DNA from: Lentibacter algarum | Lineage (GTDB): Bacteria; Pseudomonadota; Alphaproteobacteria; Rhodobacterales; Rhodobacteraceae | Assembly (NCBI RefSeq): GCF_018860975.1 | Contig: NZ_JAHKQI010000003.1 | Coordinates: 1 to 64,000, forward strand | DNA: 64,000 nt | Reading direction: 5' to 3' | Part shown: one piece after another, positions 50,421 to 59,351 of the stretch | Layout: every line of letters begins with the position of its first letter | How positions within the stretch are numbered: the first letter of the stretch is position 1 | Translations under genes and position numbers: made by a program | Notes under the pieces: generated by a model | What the model was told of the DNA's origin: nothing | Seen by the model: only the letters and a program-made list of their open reading frames with translations | Database searches by the model: none

Positions 50421-51323
50421 ATGAACCTTGATCCACGACACCTGAACGCCCTCACCGCCATTTTGCGCAGTGGTAGCTTTGAAGCGGCCGCGCAAGAGCT
50501 GGGATTAACGCAATCGGCCGTGTCTCAACGCCTGAGTGCTTTGGAAAGCCAGATCGGGCATGTTCTTGTCTTGCGCGAAACGCCCTGTCACGCCACAGAA
50601 GTCGGGCACAAGATCGCAGCACATGCCCTCACGCTCGAGCTTATGGAAGCCCATTTGGTTGATGGCCTTTCGGGGGCGAACACGCCCAAAGACGCCGAAA
50701 AGAAACTTAAGACAATTCGCTTTGCCTGCAACGCAGATAGCCTCGACAGCTGGCTTATGCCTGCATTCGCCAAGCTTCCCGACACGGTGTTTGATCTCGT
50801 CGTCGATGATCAGGATCACGCGCTTGATTGGCTGCGCCGTGGAGAAGTGGCCGCGGCACTCACCTCATATGCCCGCCCTGTTCAGGGCTGTGATGTTACG
50901 GCATTGGGCGCCGTGCGCTATATTGCGGCGGCAAGCCCTGCTTATGTAGAGCGTTGGTTTGGTGAGGGTGTGAGCTTCGAGGGCCTGTCAAAAGCGCCGA
51001 TGCTGCGCTTTAACCCCAAGGACGATTTGCAATTTGTCTGGATGCAACAGCGATTTAACAAGACGGCAACACCGCCCTATCACACTGTGCCTTCAACCGC
51101 TGGGTTCGCCAAAGCAGCAGAGCTTGGCATGGGCTGGGGAATGATCCCCGAACCCATGATCACCAAAGAACTTGCGCAGACAACCCTTGTGCCACTGGAT
51201 GAGAAAGCAACCTACGACCTGGCTCTCTATGTGCAGCACAGCCGGATGCTTGCAGGGCCGCTTGCACCGTTGCTGACCGCTCTAAAGCAGGCGGCCAAGG
51301 GCGTGCTTCACCCGACGCACTAG
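50421..51323 (+). CDS. argP: ArgP/LysG-type LysR regulator
   Basis: A 300-residue LysR regulator. The HTH reads MNLDPRHLNALTAILRSGSFEAAAQELGLTQSAVSQRLSALESQIGHVLVLRETPCHATEVG, which is characteristic of ArgP/LysG. The ligand domain has RFACNADSLDSWLMPAFAKLPD, as in these regulators. It probably activates the divergent exporter gene. The family-type start is 50421; ATGs at 50373 (with AGGGAG upstream) and 50358 lie in the same frame, so a longer protein is possible. Confidence 0.88.
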   Translation: MNLDPRHLNALTAILRSGSFEAAAQELGLTQSAVSQRLSALESQIGHVLVLRETPCHATEVGHKIAAHALTLELMEAHLVDGLSGANTPKDAEKKLKTIRFACNADSLDSWLMPAFAKLPDTVFDLVVDDQDHALDWLRRGEVAAALTSYARPVQGCDVTALGAVRYIAAASPAYVERWFGEGVSFEGLSKAPMLRFNPKDDLQFVWMQQRFNKTATPPYHTVPSTAGFAKAAELGMGWGMIPEPMITKELAQTTLVPLDEKATYDLALYVQHSRMLAGPLAPLLTALKQAAKGVLHPTH

Positions 51324-51332
51324 ACATTCGGC

Positions 51333-52082
51333 TTAGTCTTCCGCGAGCTGCGCCATAACTTCGTCTGACGCCTCAAAGTTGGTGGTCACACGCTGCACAT
51401 CGTCGTCATCTTCCAAAGCATCGACAAGCTTCATCAGCTTCTGCATGTCTTCCAGCTCAAGCTCGGTGCTCATGTTAGGGCGCCATGTCAGTTTTGTGCT
51501 GACGGACTCACCCAACTCGGCCTCAAGCGCTGTCGATACTTCGTTCAGGTCAGTGTCAGCACACCAAACAGTGTGGCCCTCTTCCGAGCTTTCGACATCT
51601 TCGGCTCCGGCTTCAATTGCAGCCATCATCACAGTGTCGGCGTCACCTGCATCAGCCTCGTAGCTGACTTCACCCTTGCGCTCGAACATAAAGGCAACCG
51701 AGCCTGTCTCGCCCAAGTTGCCACCGTTCTTGGTGAAGGTTGAACGCACACTAGAGGCCGTCCGGTTGCGATTGTCTGTCATCGCTTCCACGATCACCGC
51801 AACGCCGTTGGGCCCGTAGCCTTCATAGCGGATCTCTTCGTAGTCGTCGCCCTCGCCCGCCGCTGATTTCTTGATCGCGCGGTCGATCACATCTTTGGGC
51901 ACTGATTGCGACTTGGCCTCTTTCACAGCCAGCCGCAGGCGCGGGTTGTTGTCCGGGTCAGGGTCACCCATTTTCGCCGCCACAGTGATCTCTTTGGAGA
52001 GCTTGGAAAACAGTTTCGAGCGCAGTTTGTCCTGGCGCCCTTTACGGTGTTGAATATTTGCCCATTTGGAGTGGCCAGCCAT
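51333..52082 (-). CDS. YebC/PmpR-family protein
   Basis: A 249-residue YebC protein, cytoplasmic. It starts [32 protein letters not shown], the conserved beginning. It continues [30 protein letters not shown], and [44 protein letters not shown]. Members act as transcription regulators or, as shown more recently for some, as translation factors at polyproline stalls. In many genomes it lies by ruvC; here it stands alone, convergent with argP and next to a three-copy inverted element. Confidence 0.93.
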   Translation of the reverse strand: MAGHSKWANIQHRKGRQDKLRSKLFSKLSKEITVAAKMGDPDPDNNPRLRLAVKEAKSQSVPKDVIDRAIKKSAAGEGDDYEEIRYEGYGPNGVAVIVEAMTDNRNRTASSVRSTFTKNGGNLGETGSVAFMFERKGEVSYEADAGDADTVMMAAIEAGAEDVESSEEGHTVWCADTDLNEVSTALEAELGESVSTKLTWRPNMSTELELEDMQKLMKLVDALEDDDDVQRVTTNFEASDEVMAQLAED

Positions 52083-52099
52083 TTGAAGATCCTCAGAAT

Positions 52100-52214
52100 T
52101 AAAGCGTTTCGCGCTATTGCCTACCTAAATAGTAAAGCGAAACGCGCACTACTTATTGATGTCGTGGGCGCTTCGCAATCAAGCTGTGTTCCTGCTTTCG
52201 TGCGAAACGCTTTA
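52100..52214. repeat. Inverted-repeat element with three copies of GCGAAACGC
   Basis: TAAAGCGTTTCGC (52100-52112) and GCGAAACGCTTTA (52202-52214) are perfect 13-bp terminal inverted repeats. A third copy, TAAAGCGAAACGCGC, is at 52133-52147, and its GCGAAACGC (52137-52145) can pair with GCGTTTCGC at 52104-52112. The whole is about 115 bp, in the gap between yebC and tctC, with no coding capacity. It resembles a miniature inverted-repeat element or a cluster of regulator sites. Confidence 0.75.
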
Positions 52215-52362
52215 GTGTTTGCGCATCTATAGGGGATGAGGGGTGCAGGGTTCAACCTCATGCACGCATATTCATTTTTAGTTGCCATGTTAACAAACTT
52301 GCTGCTAGGCTGCCTTCTATAGGCGACTATTGTATGTAGATCGCCGACAAAGGGAGAGAAAC

Positions 52363-53304
52363 ATGCAATTCACAAAGACAATCAAGGCGCTTGCCGTGGC
52401 TTCGGCCATGGTTTTGGCAACTGCTGCTCAGGCCGAATGGGCGCCAAAAGGCCCGCTGACCATCCAGATCGGATTTGGCGCAGGCGGCTCAACAGACACG
52501 ATCGGGCGCATTATCGCGCAGACCATGAAGGAACAAACCGGCTGGAACGTGATCGCCGAAAACAAACCCGGCGGCGGCGGTGTTGCTATGTTTACAGGTA
52601 TCGCCAACCGTCCTGCCAACGGCACCGTGATCGGCCTTGGCGTGAGCATGCCAATCCTGATCAATCTTGTGAACCGCCCCGAAAAGCTTAAATTCAACCT
52701 TGATAGTTTTGACTACCTTGGCACAGCCTCACGGGCTCAGCTGGCGTTGATTGCCCGCACCGACGCTCCGTTTGACGATGTTCCCGGCCTTGTCGAACAT
52801 GCCAAGTCAAATGACGCCCCCATATCGTCTGATGCAAAACCTCAAGAGCTGGCCATGCGTTTTGTGATGGCCCAAGCGGGTGTCGACTTCCAGTTCCTGG
52901 CAACAAAAGGCGGCGCGGAAAACACCAAACTTATCCTCGGTGGCCAAGCAATTGCAGGCTTTGAAGCCGGCGAACACCTGCCGTTCTTGGAAAGCGGCGA
53001 GATCAAAATGATCGCCTCGATGAACAACACCCGGCACAACTATGCGCCCGACACGCCAACGCTGCAAGAACAGGGCTTTGACATCTATGTTGACCCTTAC
53101 TTTTTCTTTGCGACGACAGCCGGAACACCGGACGACGCCAAAGCAGCTTTGACAGCCGCGCTCGCAGCAGCACTCGAGGCTGATGACGTTAAATCCGTTG
53201 TCGCGAACACACTCAAGACGCCGATTATTAATCTCGGCCCTGAAGGCACCAAAGCGATGCTCGTAGACGGCGTCGGGAATGTTGCAACGCTGTTTGCGAA
53301 GTAA
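52363..53304 (+). CDS. tctC: Tripartite tricarboxylate transporter binding protein
   Basis: A 313-residue TctC/Bug-family periplasmic binding protein with signal peptide MQFTKTIKALAVASAMVLATAAQA. The mature protein has GPLTIQIGFGAGGSTDTIGRIIAQTM and VIAENKPGGGGVAMFTGIANRPANG, typical of the family. It binds citrate or another carboxylate for TctAB. The start at 52363 has GGGAGAG upstream. tctB starts 1 bp after the stop. Confidence 0.92.
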   Translation: MQFTKTIKALAVASAMVLATAAQAEWAPKGPLTIQIGFGAGGSTDTIGRIIAQTMKEQTGWNVIAENKPGGGGVAMFTGIANRPANGTVIGLGVSMPILINLVNRPEKLKFNLDSFDYLGTASRAQLALIARTDAPFDDVPGLVEHAKSNDAPISSDAKPQELAMRFVMAQAGVDFQFLATKGGAENTKLILGGQAIAGFEAGEHLPFLESGEIKMIASMNNTRHNYAPDTPTLQEQGFDIYVDPYFFFATTAGTPDDAKAALTAALAAALEADDVKSVVANTLKTPIINLGPEGTKAMLVDGVGNVATLFAK

Positions 53305-53305
53305 G

Positions 53306-53740
53306 ATGGCAAATGATCGTCTAACAGGCGCCTTCTTTGTCCTCTTCGGGGTGATCCTATGGTTTTGGATCATCCCAACACAGGTCGACGCCGTTGACTA
53401 TGGCTGGGTAAAACCGCGCACCGTGCCCTTGGCGCTCGCCGCTTTGCTGGCGTTCTGTGGCGCTGCGCTTATCTTTGCCCCCTCCTCGGAAATCTTGCCC
53501 GAAACCCACAACAACCACAAAAACCATTGGCTTCGCGCCGCGCTGTTTGCCGGGCTTCTCGTTGTGGGCCTCGCCCTGATGAAAGCATTTGGCTTTATGC
53601 TCACCGCACCACCGCTGGCCTTTGCGCTAATGTGGCTGGCCCATGAGCGGCGCCCGCTTTGGCTGTTGTTGGGCGCGGTGGCTGTGCCCGCATTTATCTG
53701 GCTGACCGTCGCGCAGCTTCTGGAACGCCCACTTCCTTAA
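53306..53740 (+). CDS. tctB: Tripartite tricarboxylate transporter small membrane subunit
   Basis: A 144-residue protein with four membrane helices (DRLTGAFFVLFGVILWFWIIPTQV, VPLALAALLAFCGAALIFAPS, WLRAALFAGLLVVGLALMKAFGFMLTAPPLAFALMWL and WLLLGAVAVPAFIWLTVAQLLERPLP). This matches TctB. It is one base downstream of tctC and 24 bp upstream of tctA. Confidence 0.87.
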   Translation: MANDRLTGAFFVLFGVILWFWIIPTQVDAVDYGWVKPRTVPLALAALLAFCGAALIFAPSSEILPETHNNHKNHWLRAALFAGLLVVGLALMKAFGFMLTAPPLAFALMWLAHERRPLWLLLGAVAVPAFIWLTVAQLLERPLP

Positions 53741-53764
53741 CGCCTTCTGCCCAAAGGACACTCT

Positions 53765-55258
53765 ATGCCTGAACTCAGCATTATGCTTGCCGGCTTTGGC
53801 GACGCGCTTACACCGATCAACTTGTTCTTTGTGGTTTGCGGCGTCGCCCTCGGCCAGTTTGTCGGCGCAGTTCCCGGCATCGGCCCTGTCATGGCTATGG
53901 CCATCGCCATCCCGTTTACCTTTGGCTTGGACCCGCTCGCTGGCATCGGCTTTTTGGTGGGCGTTAACAAAGGCGGGCTTGTCGGCGGCGCTATACCGGC
54001 TGTGTTGCTCAACACCCCCGGCACGCCCGACGCCGCCGCAACGGCGCTTGACGGCTACCCGCTTGCCAAGCAAGGCAAGCCGTTGAAGGCAACCAAGATG
54101 GCACTCTATTCGTCGGTCACCGGCGATACGTTTTCTGATATCGTGCTGATAACCATCTCCGCTCCGCTCGCCGTTCTTGCGCTTAGAATGGGGCCAGTCG
54201 AGGTCTTCGGCCTTATGCTTCTCGCTTTCGCCGTCATTGCGGGGCTCATGGGGCAGTCGATGCTCAAGGGCGTTATCGCGATCGCCCTCGGGCTTTTGGC
54301 GGCGATGGTCGGAACCGACCCCGAGCATGGCACTCCACGCTTGTTCTTTGATCAATACGAGCTTTACGACGGCCTGCCGCTTCCTGCTGTAGCTATTGGT
54401 ATGCTGGCAATCTCCGAGCTGCTGCGCCGCCTAAGTGAAACAAAGCCGAATGTGAGTGCAGCGATCAGGCTGCCCAAGAACCAACCGAAATCAGACGCGG
54501 CCGTCAGTTGGGCCGAGTTCTGGGCTTGCCGCTATACGATCCTGCGCGGCTCGGTTATCGGAACTATACTGGGCGCTTTGCCAGGTATCGGCTCGACCGC
54601 AGCAGCCTTCATGTCCTACGCCTCGGCGCGCAGCGCCAACAAAGACCCCAAGAGTTTTGGTAAGGGCAACTTACATGGAATCGCAGCGTCAGAGTCAGCC
54701 AATAGCTCGGTCATGGGCGCGAACATGATCCCTCTTCTCACCCTCGGCATCCCCGGCTCGGTCGGCGCGGCGCTGATCATCTCGGCCTTTATGATTCACG
54801 GTATTCAACCCGGCCCGTTCCTGTTCGAAAACCAGGGCCGCCTCATTTACGGCCTCTTCGGAGCCATGCTGATAGCCAACTTCAGCAACCTGATGCTCGG
54901 CCAGTTTGGTCTTCGCTTTTGGGTCAAGGTGGTGTCCGCACCCGAAAGCTTCATCTTTTCCTCGGCGCTGCTCATGTGCTTTGTGGGCGTCTACCTCGCA
55001 TCTGGTGGCCTTTTCGGCATCGGCATCATGCTTGCATTCGCAGTGTTGGGGTATGTCATGACATCCCTCGGCATCCCGATCGTTGTGTTCATCATCGCCT
55101 TTTTCCTTGGGCCACGGCTTGAGATATCACTCAGCCAGACGCTGTCCTTGCTCAATGGCAAACCCGAAAAACTGCTCGACTACCCAATCGGCCTTGTTCT
55201 CATGGTCCTAGCCGTTATCACTGCTGTGCTTCTCTCGCGCCGCCGTGACAAAGGCTGA
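53765..55258 (+). CDS. tctA: Tripartite tricarboxylate transporter large membrane subunit
   Basis: A 497-residue TctA permease with about twelve membrane segments. Family segments are FVGAVPGIGPVMAMAIAIPFTFGLDPLAGIGFLVGVNKGGLVGGAIPAVLLNTPGTPDAAATALDGYPLAKQGKP and, later, SVIGTILGALPGIGSTAAAFMSYASARSANKDPKSFGKGN and GVAASESANNS-like GIAASESANSSVMGANMIPLLTLGIPGS. It forms the channel with TctB. The substrate is unknown; citrate-like acids are usual. The last gene of tctCBA; an SLC13 gene follows after 57 bp. Confidence 0.93.
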   Translation: MPELSIMLAGFGDALTPINLFFVVCGVALGQFVGAVPGIGPVMAMAIAIPFTFGLDPLAGIGFLVGVNKGGLVGGAIPAVLLNTPGTPDAAATALDGYPLAKQGKPLKATKMALYSSVTGDTFSDIVLITISAPLAVLALRMGPVEVFGLMLLAFAVIAGLMGQSMLKGVIAIALGLLAAMVGTDPEHGTPRLFFDQYELYDGLPLPAVAIGMLAISELLRRLSETKPNVSAAIRLPKNQPKSDAAVSWAEFWACRYTILRGSVIGTILGALPGIGSTAAAFMSYASARSANKDPKSFGKGNLHGIAASESANSSVMGANMIPLLTLGIPGSVGAALIISAFMIHGIQPGPFLFENQGRLIYGLFGAMLIANFSNLMLGQFGLRFWVKVVSAPESFIFSSALLMCFVGVYLASGGLFGIGIMLAFAVLGYVMTSLGIPIVVFIIAFFLGPRLEISLSQTLSLLNGKPEKLLDYPIGLVLMVLAVITAVLLSRRRDKG

Positions 55259-55315
55259 CGAGGCTGTGCGCATTTTCCCGTTCTAACTCCTGCGGCGTCG
55301 CGTTAGTGTCACCAT

Positions 55316-57088
55316 ATGACACAAGATCAAATCATCCTGTTTTCGCTCTTCGCTGGCGTCTTTGCCCTACTTCTCTGGGGCCGCTGGCGCTATGACCTTG
55401 TGGCCTTCGCCGCGCTTATGCTCGGAGTCGTGCTTGGTGTGGTTGACACGAAACACGCATTTGACGGCTTCGGTCACCCCGCGACAATCGTTGTCGCTCT
55501 GGTACTGGTCGTCTCCGCGGGCCTTGTGCGTTCCGGAGCGATCTATCTGATCACCCGCACACTCGTTGACAGCACCCGCAAACTCGGCACGCATATTGCC
55601 ATAATGGGCGCGGTTGGCGGCATCTTGTCGGGCTTTATGAACAACGTCGCAGCCCTCGCGCTTCTCATGCCCGTTGACATTCAGACCGCCCGCAAAGCTG
55701 GCCGCGCTCCCGGCCTGTCGCTGATGCCGCTGAGCTTCGCAACCATCCTCGGCGGCATGGCCACACTGATCGGCACCCCGCCCAATATCATTATCGCCTC
55801 GATCCGTGGTGAAACCCTCGGCGAGCCCTTTGCAATGTTTGACTTTGCGCCGGTCGGCGGCATCACTGCCCTCGTCGGTCTACTTTTCGTGGCCTTTTTC
55901 GGCTGGCGGCTTATCCCCAACAATTCCGACACGGCAAAAGACGCTGAGGACTTTTCCGCCTACGTTGCCGAACTGACAATTCCGGAAGGCTCAAAGCAGA
56001 TCGGCAAACGTGTCGCCGAGCTTGAGGAAGCCGCAGAAAAGGCAGACGTCGCAATCATCGGCCTCATGCGCGACGGCAAGCGCCGCTACGGTGCAGCGCG
56101 CAACTCTCGCCTACGTGCGGGGGATACTCTGGTGCTCGAAGCCAGCCCAGATGCGCTTGACGAGTTCCGCGCCACACTGAGCCTCGCCTTCGCCGACATA
56201 CAGCGCGAGGAGCGCCTCAAAGCGGCTGGCGAAGGGCTCGATCTGGTAGAAGTCGTTGTGACAGAAGAAGCCCGCATCAACGGCAAAACCGCAATGAATG
56301 TTGGCCTCTCATGGCGCAAGCAAACCGTGCTGATGGGCATATCCCGACAGGGCCGCAAGATCACCAGCCATATCCGCAAAACCGAAATTCAAGCCGGAGA
56401 CATCCTGTTGCTTCTCGTCCCGAAAGACGCTGGCCCCTATGTGACCGAGTGGCTTGGGTGCCTGCCACTTGCCAACCGTGGCCTTGCTGTGACGCAAGAC
56501 AGCAAAACTTGGCTCGCCATCGGGCTGTTCGCCGCTGCTGTTGCCGCCGCAAGTGTCGGGCTCGTCTACCTGCCCATCGCGCTCGGCCTTGTGGTTGTCG
56601 CCTACGTGCTGCTCAAAATCCTGCCGTTGAGCGAGCTTTATGATCACATCAACTGGCCTGTCGTCGTGTTGCTCGGCTCAATGATCCCCCTCGGCGCAGC
56701 GCTCGAAACCTCTGGCGGGACAGAGCTGCTGGCCTCCTCCATGCTCAGCTTCACCTCCGGCATGCCGGCCTGGGCGATCCTGACAGTGCTGATGCTGGTC
56801 ACCATGACGCTCTCTGATGTGCTCAACAACACCGCCACCACCATCGTCGCTGCCCCTGTCGGTATCGAAATGGCCCGCGCGCTTGATGTCTCTCCAGATC
56901 CGTTCCTGATGGCCGTCGCCGTGGCCGCAAGTTCCGCGTTCCTTACCCCCATCGGCCACAAGAACAACACGCTGATCCTTGGCCCGGGCGGGTATAAGTT
57001 TGGCGACTACTGGCGCATGGGCTTGCCGCTGGAAGTTATCGTCGTTGCGGTGTCGATTCCGCTGATTTTGGTGTTCTGGCCAATGTAA
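55316..57088 (+). CDS. SLC13/DASS-family permease with RCK_C domains (plus strand)
   Basis: A 590-residue transporter with two membrane halves joined by two TrkA-C (RCK_C) domains (about residues 205-385). The first half has GAVGGILSGFMNNVAALALLMPVDIQ and LGGMATLIGTPPNIIIASIRG, the second has LSDVLNNTATTIVAAPVGIEMARALD and ASSAFLTPIGHKNNTLILGPGGYKF. The SNT/NNT-like motifs are present. Such proteins import sulfate, sulfonates or dicarboxylates. A similar protein lies 430 bp away on the other strand, and a small Tat-type gene is between them. Confidence 0.88.
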   Translation: MTQDQIILFSLFAGVFALLLWGRWRYDLVAFAALMLGVVLGVVDTKHAFDGFGHPATIVVALVLVVSAGLVRSGAIYLITRTLVDSTRKLGTHIAIMGAVGGILSGFMNNVAALALLMPVDIQTARKAGRAPGLSLMPLSFATILGGMATLIGTPPNIIIASIRGETLGEPFAMFDFAPVGGITALVGLLFVAFFGWRLIPNNSDTAKDAEDFSAYVAELTIPEGSKQIGKRVAELEEAAEKADVAIIGLMRDGKRRYGAARNSRLRAGDTLVLEASPDALDEFRATLSLAFADIQREERLKAAGEGLDLVEVVVTEEARINGKTAMNVGLSWRKQTVLMGISRQGRKITSHIRKTEIQAGDILLLLVPKDAGPYVTEWLGCLPLANRGLAVTQDSKTWLAIGLFAAAVAAASVGLVYLPIALGLVVVAYVLLKILPLSELYDHINWPVVVLLGSMIPLGAALETSGGTELLASSMLSFTSGMPAWAILTVLMLVTMTLSDVLNNTATTIVAAPVGIEMARALDVSPDPFLMAVAVAASSAFLTPIGHKNNTLILGPGGYKFGDYWRMGLPLEVIVVAVSIPLILVFWPM

Positions 57089-57136
57089 AACTTGCGAATG
57101 ACTCGCAATTTTCGAGATCGTGCCTATATCCACTAT

Positions 57137-57598
57137 ATGAACAGACGCCAATTTACCTTCTCGCTCGGCGCGCTAACTGCTGCGCCACTCATTCCTACAC
57201 TTGCCAGTGCCGGAGCACCGACAGCTGCGCTGTCGAGCACCGCTGCGCGCATTTACCCTTGGGCGGCGCAGTTCACGCGCGTCAATGGCCAAGCCAGCGC
57301 AGCAAAGCTCGTACAAGTGTTCAGGATTTCGCCACAAGCCGCTGCAGAAATCAGCGCAGAGCTGGTATCAAAGGGGGTCGTCACCCCTGCCGCGGGCGGC
57401 GCGTTGCAAGCAGTCAAACCCGTGAACTGGAAAGCACTCTATGCTGGCCATACCAGCGCTCCTGTGCAGGCCGTCGGCAAGCTCAAAGGCAAGATGCGCG
57501 ATGCTCTGGAGAACTCGCTCAAAGAGGCCACAGTATCGGAATCAGAGCCGACGCCAGAAGACCAATCGACAGATTCAGCGGAATGCCCACGCGCATAA
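57137..57598 (+). CDS. Small Tat-signal exported protein
   Basis: A 153-residue protein. The N-terminus MNRRQFTFSLGALTAAPLIPTLASA has a twin-arginine-like NRRQFTF and a cut near residue 25. The mature part has LSSTAARIYPWAAQFTRVNGQASAAKLVQVFRISPQAAAEISAELVSKGVV, a winged-helix-like pattern, and a charged tail. I do not recognise the family. Its last 80 bp overlap the convergent SLC13 gene. The overlap and the short gap after the first SLC13 gene suggest it is real but with a degenerate or extended C-terminus. An in-frame ATG at 57092 is less likely. Confidence 0.6.
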   Translation: MNRRQFTFSLGALTAAPLIPTLASAGAPTAALSSTAARIYPWAAQFTRVNGQASAAKLVQVFRISPQAAAEISAELVSKGVVTPAAGGALQAVKPVNWKALYAGHTSAPVQAVGKLKGKMRDALENSLKEATVSESEPTPEDQSTDSAECPRA

Positions 57599-59297
57599 AA
57601 TCAGTGAACTTGTAGCCGCCGGGGCCGTAAACCAGCATGTTGGTCTGGTATCCGATCGGCGTCGCGAAGGATGCACTCGCGGCGACCATGACAGCCACAA
57701 TCAAGGGCCTGGCATCAATCCCCAGAGCATCGGCTATACCGATCGCGACAGGCGTAATAACAACCGCAACCGCGTTGTTGCTGACAAGCTCGGTCAGCAC
57801 ACTTGTCAGCAAATAGATCGCCCAGACGATCAGAAACGGCGGCATGATCGACAGCATAGGTGCAATCGCCCGCACGATCATCTCGACAGCGCCCGTGGCT
57901 TGCAAAGCAGCACCGATAGCAAGCATCGCGAAGATCAGCGTTAGAAGCCGCCCGTCAACAAAGGAAAAGGCCTCCTCGGCGTCAATACAACGTGACAGAA
58001 GAACCACGGCCACAGCCAGTATCGCCAACAGGAAAATCGGCGCAACGCCAAAGCCGGCCAAGACAACAAGCGCAACAAGCACCCCGATCGCCACCGGTGC
58101 ATGCTCTCGGCGGTAAGCCTTGTCTTGTGGCTGGTTGACCTCGACCAAATCCATGTCACTTGCCAAGCGGTGAATGTCATCCGGTGCACCTTCCAGCAAA
58201 AGCGTATCACCGACCCGCACCACCAACTCGTCAAGTTGACGGCCAATGTTCTGGTTCCGGCGATGCACCGCCAGCGGATAGACACCGTAACGCCGCCGCA
58301 GCCGCAACGCGCCAAGCTTGCGCCCGATCATCCGCGCGCCCGGCGTTATCAGCACCTCAACAGTCGTGGTTTCAACCGCCGAAACCTGATCAACCCGCTT
58401 GAGCTCTTTGTTGCGTTGCAGGCCCAAAAGCTCTGTCATCTCGGTGCGCAGCACGACACGGTCACCGACTTGTAAAACCACGTCCTTAAGGTTGCGCCGT
58501 AGCGAGCTGTCACCGCGCACAACGTCAATCAACCGCACACCGTCGCGCTTGAACAGCTGGATGCCCATCACCTCGCGCCCGATCATGTTGCTCTCCGGAG
58601 GGATAACGGCCTCGGTGAAAAACTTCATCTTGCTGCGATTGCTGAGCAGACTGGCCATGCTGTCACGCTCGGGCAGCAGCATCGGGCTGATAAACCGTAG
58701 GTAGATCATCCCCCATATGACAAGCACGATGCCCAGCGGTGTCACTTCAAAAATGCTGAACGCCGCCTGCCCGTTGGCACGCGCCACACCGTCAACCAAC
58801 AGGTTTGTCGAGGTGCCGATCAGCGTCATCGTGCCGCCGAGAATAGCCGCATATGACAGCGGAATGAGCAGCCGCGAAGCCGAAATTCCCATCGTTTTGG
58901 CCAGTTGCACAAACACCGGAATCATCACCACAACGACAGGTGTGTTTGACACAAACGCCGAGGCAATCACCACAAAAGCCATCAACATGCCGATTGCCAA
59001 AGCCGGGTTTGTCTTGGCAACCTTGTCTGCAACGCTGGTAAACCGCGCCAGCGCCCCCGTGCGCACCAAAGCCCCCATGACGATGAACATCGCCGCGATC
59101 GTCCAGGGCGCAGGGTTTGAAAGCACATCAAGGCCTGCCTGATAAGGCAGCAAATCAAAGATCAGCATGAAAGCCACACCGCCGATGGCAACAACTTCGG
59201 TCGGGTAAGTCTCGCGCACAAACAGCGCAAACATGCCGGCAACAACCGCAAGGGTCATTAAGGCCTGCGTCGTTTGGCTCAGCTCAAAAAGGCCCAT
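57519..59297 (-). CDS. SLC13/DASS-family permease with RCK_C domains (minus strand)
   Basis: A 592-residue transporter with the same layout as the one at 55.3 kb: membrane half, two RCK_C domains (ELVVRVGDTLLLEGAPDD and LKDVVLQVGDRVVLRTE), membrane half. Motifs are VIASAFVSNTPVVVVMIPVFVQLAKTMGI, LGGTMTLIGTSTNLLVDG, TSVLTELVSNNAVAVVITPVAIGIADALG and SFATPIGYQTNMLVYGPGGYKFTDF. Motif differences show it is not a recent copy of the first one. The substrate could be sulfate or a carboxylate. It starts 54 bp after the DMT gene on the same strand. Confidence 0.88.
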   Translation of the reverse strand: MGLFELSQTTQALMTLAVVAGMFALFVRETYPTEVVAIGGVAFMLIFDLLPYQAGLDVLSNPAPWTIAAMFIVMGALVRTGALARFTSVADKVAKTNPALAIGMLMAFVVIASAFVSNTPVVVVMIPVFVQLAKTMGISASRLLIPLSYAAILGGTMTLIGTSTNLLVDGVARANGQAAFSIFEVTPLGIVLVIWGMIYLRFISPMLLPERDSMASLLSNRSKMKFFTEAVIPPESNMIGREVMGIQLFKRDGVRLIDVVRGDSSLRRNLKDVVLQVGDRVVLRTEMTELLGLQRNKELKRVDQVSAVETTTVEVLITPGARMIGRKLGALRLRRRYGVYPLAVHRRNQNIGRQLDELVVRVGDTLLLEGAPDDIHRLASDMDLVEVNQPQDKAYRREHAPVAIGVLVALVVLAGFGVAPIFLLAILAVAVVLLSRCIDAEEAFSFVDGRLLTLIFAMLAIGAALQATGAVEMIVRAIAPMLSIMPPFLIVWAIYLLTSVLTELVSNNAVAVVITPVAIGIADALGIDARPLIVAVMVAASASFATPIGYQTNMLVYGPGGYKFTDFMRVGIPLNLSIGLLASALIPILWPL

Positions 59298-59351
59298 ACT
59301 GATACGTCTTTCTTATTCTTGTTGCTGCTGATTTTCGCTTTTGTGGTGCGC

